Positions 1 to 6,456 of a stretch of 7,864 nucleotides of DNA are shown piece after piece. The notes beneath the pieces were generated by a model. It was not told the origin of the DNA, did not search any database, and saw only the letters and a list, made by a program, of their open reading frames with translations. The position numbers and the translations under genes were made by a program. Each line of letters begins with the position of its first letter. The stretch's first letter is position 1. Source of the DNA: an uncultured Desulfobulbaceae bacterium (GTDB taxonomy: Bacteria; Desulfobacterota; Desulfobulbia; Desulfobulbales; Desulfobulbaceae); NCBI GenBank assembly GCA_947260045.1, contig CAMYOP010000125.1, forward strand, positions 1 through 7,864. The letters run 5' to 3'.

Positions 1-1799
1 TTGGCGAGTTTCGTGAATTGTTTCCTCATAATGCTGTTGAGTATTTTGTCAGCTATTATGATTATTATCAACCCGAAGCATATATCCCTCAATCTGATAC
101 CTATATAGAGAAAGACTCTGCCATTAACGATGCCATTGATAAAATGCGGCACTCGGCAACACGCTCCCTTATCACCCGCAATGATGTCCTCATTGTGGCT
201 TCTGTGTCCTGTATTTATGGCCTGGGCTCACCTGAAGAATATAAAAACATGCATCTTTACCTGCAAAAAAATAAAGACTATCCCATGGAAGATGTGCAGC
301 GCAGGCTGGTTTTTATGCTCTATGAACGCAACGAAATGTCATTTCATCGCGGAACCTTCAGGGTGCGGGGTGATGTTATTGATATTTTCCCGGTACATGA
401 AGAAAATCTTGCCGTCCGGGTCGAGTTTTTCGGTGATACAATTGATGCAATCTCTCTCATTGATCCCCTCCGCGGCGTAGTAATCGAAGATGTTGAGGAA
501 ATGACAGTTTTTCCTGGCAGCCATTTTGTGACTGGTCAGGATCAATTACAAAAAGCCAAGCACTCCATTAAAGCCGAATTAAAACTTCGCCTGGAAGAAC
601 TGCTGCAGGAAAATAGATTGGTAGAACACCAGCGACTTGAACAGCGAACCATGTTTGATCTGGAAATGATCCATGAGCTTGGCTACTGCAATGGTATTGA
701 AAATTATTCCAGGCACCTTACAGGAAAAATGCCTGGAGCACCTCCTCCAAACCTGCTGGATTATTTTCCCGAGGATTATATCCTTTTTATAGATGAGTCA
801 CATATAGGGGTTCCCCAGATAAACGGCATGTATAACGGGGACAGGTCGCGGAAAACGACCCTGGTTAATTTTGGTTTCAGGTTGCCCTCAGCTCTTGATA
901 ACAGGCCTCTTCGCTTTGATGAGTTTGAAAAAAGAATCAATCAGGCCATCTATGTGTCAGCAACACCCGGACCATACGAACTGAAACTGGCCGGAGATAA
1001 AATAGTAGAACAGCTCATTCGACCTACTGGGTTACTTGACCCAATCATTGAAGTCAGACCTGCAACAACCCAGGTTGATGATCTGCTGGAAGAAATTCGT
1101 CTTCGTACCGAACGGGGCGAGGCTATTCTTGTTACAACACTGACAAAACGCATGGCTGAAGATTTAACAGAATATTATGAAAATGTCGGAGTGCAAGTCA
1201 GGTATCTCCATTCTGATATCCAAACTCTGGAAAGGATAGAGTTGATTCGTGATTTGCGAAATGGTGAATACAATGTCCTGATTGGAATTAATTTACTTCG
1301 GGAAGGACTTGATATACCAGAAGTTTCATTAGTAGCAATCCTGGATGCTGATAAAGAAGGCTTTTTGCGTTCTGAGCGTTCACTGGTTCAGACCTGTGGC
1401 AGGGCAGCAAGAAATGTGGATGGTACTGTAATCTTGTATGCTGATAAGATAACAAAATCCATGCGTTATACCATTGATGAGACCAACCGACGCCGCCTGA
1501 CTCAGGATAATTTTAACAAAGAGCATAATATTATTCCCCAGACCATAAAATCAGTGGTAAAGGATTCTATTCGTGAACATTTGGCAGGTACTGGCTGGCA
1601 AGATGAAAAGGCCCTTAAAGCTGAACTTGAAAGTGCAGAACCTGATATTTTTTATCACAATTTAGATGAAATTCGGCGTGAGATCAAATCTCTGGAAAAA
1701 GAAATGGCCCGTGCAGCCCATGAACTTGCCTTTGAAGAGGCGGCTGTGTGTCGGGATAAAATCAATGAATTGAAAATGATGGAGCTGCAGTTTGGCTGA
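1..1799 (+). CDS. uvrB: UvrABC excinuclease subunit B, 5' end outside window
   Basis: UvrB is the damage-verifying helicase-like subunit of nucleotide excision repair; it is loaded by UvrA and then recruits UvrC for incision. The reading frame is open from base 3 (GEFRELFPHNAVEYF...), so the TTG at 18 is not the start. By comparison with E. coli UvrB, about 74 N-terminal residues including the Walker A loop are simply off the edge. Counting from the TTG at 18, the Tyr-rich beta-hairpin that clamps DNA is at about residues 9-30 (SYYDYYQPEAY). The Walker B/motif II DESH is at 259-262, motif III YVSATPG at 312-318, and the C-terminal helicase motifs at about 370-466 (VTTLTKRMAEDLTEY, GINLLREGLDIPE, QTCGRAARN). 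The UVR coiled coil that contacts UvrC and UvrA is at about 552-590. Implied full length is about 672 residues, normal for the family. Motif VI has Cys where E. coli has Ile. The stop overlaps the next start by 8 bases, so this gene probably leads an operon. Confidence 0.98.
   Translation, partial: GEFRELFPHNAVEYFVSYYDYYQPEAYIPQSDTYIEKDSAINDAIDKMRHSATRSLITRNDVLIVASVSCIYGLGSPEEYKNMHLYLQKNKDYPMEDVQRRLVFMLYERNEMSFHRGTFRVRGDVIDIFPVHEENLAVRVEFFGDTIDAISLIDPLRGVVIEDVEEMTVFPGSHFVTGQDQLQKAKHSIKAELKLRLEELLQENRLVEHQRLEQRTMFDLEMIHELGYCNGIENYSRHLTGKMPGAPPPNLLDYFPEDYILFIDESHIGVPQINGMYNGDRSRKTTLVNFGFRLPSALDNRPLRFDEFEKRINQAIYVSATPGPYELKLAGDKIVEQLIRPTGLLDPIIEVRPATTQVDDLLEEIRLRTERGEAILVTTLTKRMAEDLTEYYENVGVQVRYLHSDIQTLERIELIRDLRNGEYNVLIGINLLREGLDIPEVSLVAILDADKEGFLRSERSLVQTCGRAARNVDGTVILYADKITKSMRYTIDETNRRRLTQDNFNKEHNIIPQTIKSVVKDSIREHLAGTGWQDEKALKAELESAEPDIFYHNLDEIRREIKSLEKEMARAAHELAFEEAAVCRDKINELKMMELQFG
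1781..1784 (+). promoter_or_regulatory. Shine-Dalgarno supporting a TTG start
   Basis: GGAG lies inside the last codons of uvrB, 7 bases before the TTG at 1792. It is the reason to accept TTG as the start of the acyltransferase gene. Initiation here would take place while ribosomes finish uvrB, so translational coupling is likely. Confidence 0.55.
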
Positions 1800-2508
1800 T
1801 TTTTTCAAACAAAAAATACGGGCAATTGTCCCGACAGTGTATTTCTGCTTATCGTATCTCCTGTTCAAAAGCTGCAGGATTCAACGCAAAGGCATTCCTT
1901 TGGAACAATATCTGTTGGAAAATCAGCCTGTTATCTTTTCTTTCTGGCACTACTCCCTCCTTTTTATTTTTTACAATATACGATCATTGAAATCTGGGGT
2001 AATGGCAGTAACCTCTGCCATGGTATCCTCATCTGAAGATGGCGATTATATTGCTCGCTTGGTGGAAAAGCATGGTTTTCGGGCCATTCGTGGTTCTGCA
2101 AACAGGCATGGCGTAAAAGCCTTGAAAAAGATGCTGACTCATATGCGTGATGGAGATAATTGTGCCCTTGTCGCAGATGGTTCACAGGGGCCGGTTTTTA
2201 AAGTGCAGGCTGGCGTTATTCTTCTTGCCAGCAAGACAGGGCGTCCTATTTTGCCAGTGGTAAGTGCAGCCAGCAGGTATATAAACATTAAAAGCTGGGA
2301 TAGAACAGTTGTGCCAATGCCATTTAGCCAGATTGTAATGTACTATGGCGAACCTTTTTATGTTCCTGCAAAATTACGATCAGATGGCCTTGAAGAATAT
2401 CGTCTTCGGCTTGAAGTGCAATTAAACGATCTCTACCTGAAAGCATGGAATGAATTTGGCAAAGAATGCCATTTTGATAATACAGAGGTAAAAGAAAAAA
2501 GTGTCTGA
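1792..2508 (+). CDS. DUF374-type lysophospholipid acyltransferase family protein
   Basis: This 238-residue protein matches the DUF374 branch (COG2121 type) of the lysophospholipid acyltransferase superfamily, which transfers acyl chains to lipid acceptors at the inner face of the cytoplasmic membrane. The acceptor for this branch is not well defined. A hydrophobic N-terminal segment (about residues 11-26) is a likely membrane anchor. The family signatures appear in order: FWH at 51-53, DGDYIARLVEKHGF at 83-96, RGS at 100-102, DGSQGP at 129-134 (the usual form is DGPRGP), and KSWD with MPFS at 167-179. The start is TTG at 1792, backed by GGAG 7 bases upstream; the gene overlaps uvrB by 8 bases. 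Its own stop overlaps the following gene by 8 bases. A role in lipid A or phospholipid remodelling is inferred from the family. The neighbours do not specify it. Confidence 0.88.
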   Translation: MADFFKQKIRAIVPTVYFCLSYLLFKSCRIQRKGIPLEQYLLENQPVIFSFWHYSLLFIFYNIRSLKSGVMAVTSAMVSSSEDGDYIARLVEKHGFRAIRGSANRHGVKALKKMLTHMRDGDNCALVADGSQGPVFKVQAGVILLASKTGRPILPVVSAASRYINIKSWDRTVVPMPFSQIVMYYGEPFYVPAKLRSDGLEEYRLRLEVQLNDLYLKAWNEFGKECHFDNTEVKEKSV

Positions 2509-3892
2509 GCATGTAACAAAAAGTCTTGTCGTCGCCGGCCTGAGTGGAGGTTCTGGCAAATCTGTGGTGGCTGTTGGTTTGGTTGCTGCTTTAAAAAAAG
2601 CTGGACATGAGCTGGTGGCTTTCAAAAAGGGCCCCGACTATATCGATGCCGGCTGGATGACTGGTGCTGCAGGCAGACCCTGCTATAACCTTGATCCCTA
2701 CCTGATGAGTGATGCTGCAGTCAAAAAATCCTTCCACAAGCATGCAGTCAATGCTGATATTGCCATAATCGAAGGGAACAGGGGCCTTTATGACGGCGTC
2801 AATGCAGAGGGTGGTTTTTCAACGGCAGAACTGGCCATCAGCCTGGATTTACCTGTTTTACTGGTTGTTAATTGTACTAAAACCACCAGGACGGTAGCAG
2901 CCATGGTACTTGGCTGCAGAGAGCTTGATAAAAGGTTGAATATCTGTGGTGTGATTTTAAATCAAATTGCAACCAAGCGTCAGGAAAAGGTGATTCGGCA
3001 AGCTGTAGAACAGTATGCAGGTGTTCCTGTTTTAGGCATTGTACCGCGTATGAAAACAGACATCTTTCCCATGCGCCATCTTGGCATCACACCCCAGCAG
3101 GAATACGGGGACTCTGAGGAAGCGCTAGACAAGCTCGCTGATATTATTTCTGCAAATATAGATTTGGAGAAAGTGCTGGCCAGCATGCGGCAGGTTCCAC
3201 TTGAATCCGAATTTTCCATGAACAATTCCCAGGTGAAATCCTCTGTCACCATCGGGATTATCAGAGACGTCGCTTTTCAGTTTTACTACGAAGAGAATTT
3301 AGAAGCTCTCCGCCGGCAAGGTGCAGAACTTGTCATGATTGACGCCCTTCAGGAAGTAGAACTGCCGGCCAATATTGATGGTCTCTATATTGGAGGTGGT
3401 TTTCCAGAAACCAGTGCCTCAGCTCTTGCTGCAAACGAATCCTTCCGCAGATCTGTCAAACAGCGAGTAGATGAAGGGCTGCCGGTCTATGCAGAATGCG
3501 GCGGTCTCATTTATCTCGGTGATTCAATAATTATAGACAAACAGGAATATCCCCTTACAGGTGTCTTTCCCGTAAGCTTTGGTATCTCCAAAAAACCACA
3601 GGCCCACGGATATTCAATTTTCACAGTGGATAGAGAAAACCCATTTTTTCCTGTTGGCACTACAGTTAAAGGACACGAGTTTCGATATTCCCAGATACTC
3701 AAGTGGAATGGTTCAGCAGATACAGACCTGGCTGTGCAGATGGAAAGAGGCACAGGCTTTATTGAAAAAAGAGATGGCCTCATCAAAAATAATGTTTTTG
3801 CCCTCTATACCCACGTACTTGCTCCAGGTACGCCTGAATGGGCAGAGGGGCTTTTTCAGGCGGCCAAAAAATTTAATGAGTTAAAACTGTAA
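2501..3892 (+). CDS. cbiA: Cobyrinate a,c-diamide synthase family protein (CbiA/CobB; possible siroheme amidase)
   Basis: CbiA enzymes use ATP and glutamine to amidate the a and c acetate side chains of a corrin or related tetrapyrrole in the cytoplasm. The protein has 463 residues, normal length, in two parts. The N-terminal dethiobiotin-synthetase-like ATPase domain has the P-loop at residues 13-21 (GLSGGSGKS), then KKGPDYIDAGWM at 42-53, NLDPYLM at 63-69 and EGNRGLYDG at 91-99. The C-terminal class I glutamine amidotransferase domain has GGGFPE at 298-303, the nucleophile Cys333 in AECGG, GHEFRYS at 391-397 and the probable catalytic His438 in YTHVL. Start is GTG at 2501, the only good in-frame choice; GAGG at 2485-2488 is a distant ribosome site behind a purine-rich run. 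It overlaps the acyltransferase gene by 8 bases. No other cobalamin gene is visible. A second possibility is DsrN, the sulfate-reducer homolog proposed to amidate siroheme of dissimilatory sulfite reductase. Family is certain; substrate is not. Confidence 0.92.
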   Translation: MSEHVTKSLVVAGLSGGSGKSVVAVGLVAALKKAGHELVAFKKGPDYIDAGWMTGAAGRPCYNLDPYLMSDAAVKKSFHKHAVNADIAIIEGNRGLYDGVNAEGGFSTAELAISLDLPVLLVVNCTKTTRTVAAMVLGCRELDKRLNICGVILNQIATKRQEKVIRQAVEQYAGVPVLGIVPRMKTDIFPMRHLGITPQQEYGDSEEALDKLADIISANIDLEKVLASMRQVPLESEFSMNNSQVKSSVTIGIIRDVAFQFYYEENLEALRRQGAELVMIDALQEVELPANIDGLYIGGGFPETSASALAANESFRRSVKQRVDEGLPVYAECGGLIYLGDSIIIDKQEYPLTGVFPVSFGISKKPQAHGYSIFTVDRENPFFPVGTTVKGHEFRYSQILKWNGSADTDLAVQMERGTGFIEKRDGLIKNNVFALYTHVLAPGTPEWAEGLFQAAKKFNELKL

Positions 3893-3925
3893 CAATAATA
3901 AATCATATCAAATATACAGGCAAAA

Positions 3926-4264
3926 ATGAGTGAATTACCAGATTGTCCCAAATGCGCATCAACATACACCTATGAAGACAGAGAAATGTTTGTGTGTCCC
4001 GAATGCGCCCACGAATGGCGACAAGATTCCATGCTTGAGAATACCTCTGAGTCTGTTGTTAAAGATGCCAATGGCAATATTCTTCAAGATGGAGACTCCA
4101 TTACCGTAATTAAAGATCTTAAAGTCAGAGGAACATCATCTGTTGTGAAGGTTGGCACAAAGGTCAAAAATATACGAATCGTTGATGGCGATCATGACAT
4201 TGATTGTAAAATCAAAGGAATAGGTGCCATGAAATTGAAATCTGAATTTGTCAGAAAGGCCTAA
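3926..4264 (+). CDS. yjdM: Zinc-ribbon protein YjdM (PhnA family)
   Basis: This 112-residue protein is collinear with E. coli YjdM (once called PhnA). A zinc ribbon sits at residues 7-27 (Cys7, Cys10, Cys24, Cys27 in CPKC and CPEC), followed by the compact PhnA beta domain with its conserved stretches KDANGN (46-51), DGDS, VIKDLKVRG, VGTKVKNIR and KLKSEFV. Despite the old name, the family is not an established phosphonatase and its molecular role is unclear; no phosphonate-use genes lie nearby. The ATG at 3926 has an AGG at 3918-3920 with 5-base spacing. The gene starts 33 bases after the amidase gene, so it could be the last member of that operon or have its own promoter. Nothing in the short gap decides between these. 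Confidence 0.95.
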   Translation: MSELPDCPKCASTYTYEDREMFVCPECAHEWRQDSMLENTSESVVKDANGNILQDGDSITVIKDLKVRGTSSVVKVGTKVKNIRIVDGDHDIDCKIKGIGAMKLKSEFVRKA

Positions 4265-4499
4265 TGTTTGTCTTGGAGCTACTTACCTTCCTCAGGTTTA
4301 ATCGGAGACTGTGCGTATCTAAATTTTTCATAAGCCTAAGGGGACTGAATTTTTTTCGCGTATTATCAGCGAAAATTATTCTGTCTCCCGCATAGTGAGT
4401 TTTTAACTGAGCTTAATTGGTAGTCACTTTAATACGGCCTTATTTGTGAGATATCTCTCTAAAATTCTGTTCTTTTGCTAAAACTTGTGACAATCTTTG

Positions 4500-4566
4500 T
4501 TAAGGGAAGCTCTGCGAATTAAAGCTGCAATTCATTCTAAGACAGATGATAAGAGCTTCCTGTTAA
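4500..4566. repeat. 67-base segment bounded by an imperfect inverted repeat
   Basis: GGAAGCTCT at 4505-4513 is exactly inverted as AGAGCTTCC at 4552-4560. TTAA flanks both sides (4500-4503 and 4563-4566), one base outside the left arm and two bases outside the right. Inside, GAATT (4516-4520) and AATTC (4529-4533) form a second dyad. The left arm (GGAAGCTCTGCGAATTAA) resembles in style the ends of IS5-type elements, as recalled from E. coli IS5 (GGAAGGTGCGAATAA). No transposase is present. It may be a remnant, a tiny non-autonomous element, or an RNA/DNA hairpin upstream of the PilZ gene. Confidence 0.45.
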
Positions 4567-4571
4567 TAACT

Positions 4572-4599
4572 TTGTATTGGCTAAAGCTATCTTTAGTAT
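4572..4599 (+). promoter_or_regulatory. Weak sigma70-like promoter candidate with internal hairpin
   Basis: TTGTAT (4572-4577) and TAGTAT (4594-4599) are separated by 16 bases and lie 45 bases before the ATG of the PilZ-domain gene. The spacer and -10 contain a perfect 6-base dyad, CTAAAG (4581-4586) / CTTTAG (4591-4596), with a 4-base loop, which could be an operator. Both boxes deviate from consensus, so this is a weak call. Confidence 0.25.
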
Positions 4600-4644
4600 C
4601 GAAACATTCTTGAATGGTACGACAATGTAGTGTATGTTTGCTGT

Positions 4645-6360
4645 ATGAAATGTTTAACATGTAATACTGCTACTCAGCCAAGCCAAAAGTTCTGTGGAAG
4701 TTGTGGAAAAAGTTTGAGTGTAAACTGTCCTACGTGTTCAACAACCAATCCGCCAAGCCATGCCTTTTGTGATCAATGTGGTGGCAGTCTCCAGGGAAAA
4801 GGGATCTGTTCCCTCAATAAATCCGGTCAGGTAATCAGAGCAAACAAATATTTCCTTAATATGATCGGAAGCACCAGTGATAAGGTTACTGGCAAGCCAT
4901 TTTCTTTATTTGTAGCTTTGAAAAATCTTCCCAGGTTCTTTACTCACTGGAATGAACTGCCTTCACTTGCTCAGCCCGAAAAATTAGAACTTCGTTTACG
5001 GCATCCCTTAAAAAACGATATTTTAGTGAGTATTGAATTTAAAAAACTCATTAATCCTGTCAGCAAACAGGAACAAGTCAGGTTATATCTCACGGATATC
5101 TCACAGATACATATCGATACAAATAAGCTTGAACATAAAGAGCTTTTTCTAGATCTTCTCATAACACTTAATAAAATAGCGAGCTCTTCTTCCAGCCTGC
5201 TTGCTGACAAGATCGCAAAAAACATACTTGAAAGAACATGCACCTTCATTGGTTCAGAAAGAGGTCATGTCTATACCTTTAATGAACAGCAAAAAAGTCT
5301 GGATACTTTTTGTAAGTGGTCACAGTCTAACCAGCCAGGCTCTGATCAAAAAAATGGATCTGTTCCTTTTTCCCTGATTCAAAACCATCTTGTTGCTCTC
5401 CAGAAAAAACGTTTTCATGTTGTCGAAAATATAGAAAAGCGGCCAGTAAGTGATAAAGAGGAACTTTTTACCTGGCAAAAGATCCAGGACGGCTCTTTTA
5501 TAAGCCAGTTGATCATTTATGACAATAAACGAGTAGGGGTAATCTGCCTTTCATGTCAATTAATTGATACCGATAAAAGGGGCGATTTTCTGAGTCTGCT
5601 TGAATTTACGGGTTTACTGCTTGCCAGATCTCTGTCAGAGCAAATAAAATCGAGCACTGCCTTAGCAAAAAAATCAGCTGAGGTGGTTGACGATGTTGGC
5701 CTTATCCAAACCAGTGTTTCGAACCGATCAACAGGAAATTCTGCCTTAACTGATAGTGCTGGTAATAAATGTGGAGCAGAACCCTGTCAGGACTTGTTGC
5801 TTGATGATTTACTCATCATTGAAGAAGAAGTTTCTGATACAGGTATGATATTGAGTCAAGCCACTTCAGCCATTGAAGGTGAAGTTGAAAAATTGACCTG
5901 CGTGAACACTGAGCACGTACCCTTGATCTGTTCCTATTGCAGTATGCAGACCTCTGTTCCGCCTGAAAAGTTTGATGAACTGGGCTGTTATATCCATGTG
6001 AACTGTCCCTGCGACAACAGCTTTTCTGTTATGCGTGAACAACGCCGCTTTTATAGAAAAAAGGTTTCCCTCAAGGGCGCTTTTAAGCTGAGAGCTAACG
6101 GTCAGTTTTACATGACAGCGGCTGATTGGATTCCCTTCACCATGACTGATTTGTCCAAAAGAGGGGTTCGGTTCTCCTCTCTAGCCATGACCTCAATCAA
6201 GCTTGGGGAGAAACTCCACTTAAAGTTTAATCTCGATAATAACACCCGAACACTCATCAAAAAAACAGCTATTGTTCATTCCATCAGCAAAACTGACATC
6301 GGCTGTAAATTTGAAAATAATGATGAGCACGATGTGGCCCTGGGGTTTTATCTCTTATAG
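4645..6360 (+). CDS. Multi-domain c-di-GMP effector: double zinc ribbon, PAS, GAF, Cys cluster, PilZ
   Basis: No named gene is recognised. From the ATG at 4645 (571 residues) the order is as follows. A double zinc ribbon at about 3-46 has Cys pairs 3/6, 17/20, 28/31 and 42/45. A PAS-like fold lies at about 53-155 (GICSLNKSGQVIRANKYFLNMIG). A GAF-like domain at about 170-330 contains SERGHVYTF and IYDNKRVGVICLS. A polar, acidic linker runs from about 335 to 420. A second Cys cluster is at 429, 432, 448, 454 and 456. The PilZ domain runs from 467 to the end and keeps both c-di-GMP motifs: RxxxR (467-471, RRFYR) and DxSxxG (502-507, DLSKRG). No membrane segment or signal peptide is seen, so it should be cytoplasmic. 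An in-frame GTG at 4630 adds MYVCC; the ATG is preferred because MKCLTC is a typical zinc-ribbon beginning, but neither start has a clear ribosome site. It probably reads c-di-GMP together with another ligand; the output partner is unknown. It converges on an HD-GYP phosphodiesterase gene 96 bases away. Confidence 0.85.
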   Translation: MKCLTCNTATQPSQKFCGSCGKSLSVNCPTCSTTNPPSHAFCDQCGGSLQGKGICSLNKSGQVIRANKYFLNMIGSTSDKVTGKPFSLFVALKNLPRFFTHWNELPSLAQPEKLELRLRHPLKNDILVSIEFKKLINPVSKQEQVRLYLTDISQIHIDTNKLEHKELFLDLLITLNKIASSSSSLLADKIAKNILERTCTFIGSERGHVYTFNEQQKSLDTFCKWSQSNQPGSDQKNGSVPFSLIQNHLVALQKKRFHVVENIEKRPVSDKEELFTWQKIQDGSFISQLIIYDNKRVGVICLSCQLIDTDKRGDFLSLLEFTGLLLARSLSEQIKSSTALAKKSAEVVDDVGLIQTSVSNRSTGNSALTDSAGNKCGAEPCQDLLLDDLLIIEEEVSDTGMILSQATSAIEGEVEKLTCVNTEHVPLICSYCSMQTSVPPEKFDELGCYIHVNCPCDNSFSVMREQRRFYRKKVSLKGAFKLRANGQFYMTAADWIPFTMTDLSKRGVRFSSLAMTSIKLGEKLHLKFNLDNNTRTLIKKTAIVHSISKTDIGCKFENNDEHDVALGFYLL

Positions 6361-6456
6361 GCCATTAGCGCGAATGGAGCTGGTCTCCTTAATTACCGCG
6401 AAAAAAATAAATAATATTCATCCTCTCTCAATTTTTCTATACAGTAAAAAAGCAGT

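Larger units (their letters stand above)
4265..4644. other. 380-base AT-rich intergenic region with several dyads
   Basis: No convincing gene, tRNA or classic terminator is visible in this stretch. A 43-codon frame starts at the ATG at 4264, overlapping the yjdM stop as TAATG, and ends at TAG 4393-4395; it is probably chance. A dyad TTTTCGC (4353-4359) / GCGAAAA (4369-4375) has a 9-base loop. CCTAAGG at 4335-4341 is palindromic and followed after seven bases by a T run (4350-4356), but it is too short to be a standard terminator. The 3' part holds the inverted repeat and promoter candidate listed separately. Confidence 0.6.

Noticed and set aside
18..20. TTG at 18 as the start of uvrB
   Set aside because: The frame is open to the window edge with UvrB-like residues before it, and the Walker A region normally precedes this point by about 35 residues.
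3926..4264. Phosphonate-degrading function for the PhnA-named gene
   Set aside because: The family name is historical; the sequence is a small zinc-ribbon protein without hydrolase residues and no phosphonate genes are nearby.
4504..4560. A complete insertion sequence
   Set aside because: Only 38 bases separate the arms, there is no transposase fragment, and the flanking TTAA copies are spaced unequally from the arms.
4265..4644. A riboswitch, tRNA or CRISPR array in the intergenic gap
   Set aside because: No cobalamin-box, cloverleaf or regularly spaced direct repeats could be found; a c-di-GMP riboswitch core was also not recognised.
6361..6456. Terminator between the convergent genes, e.g. 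GGAG (6376-6379) / CTCC (6385-6388)
   Set aside because: The stem is only four base pairs and no T run follows it on either strand.
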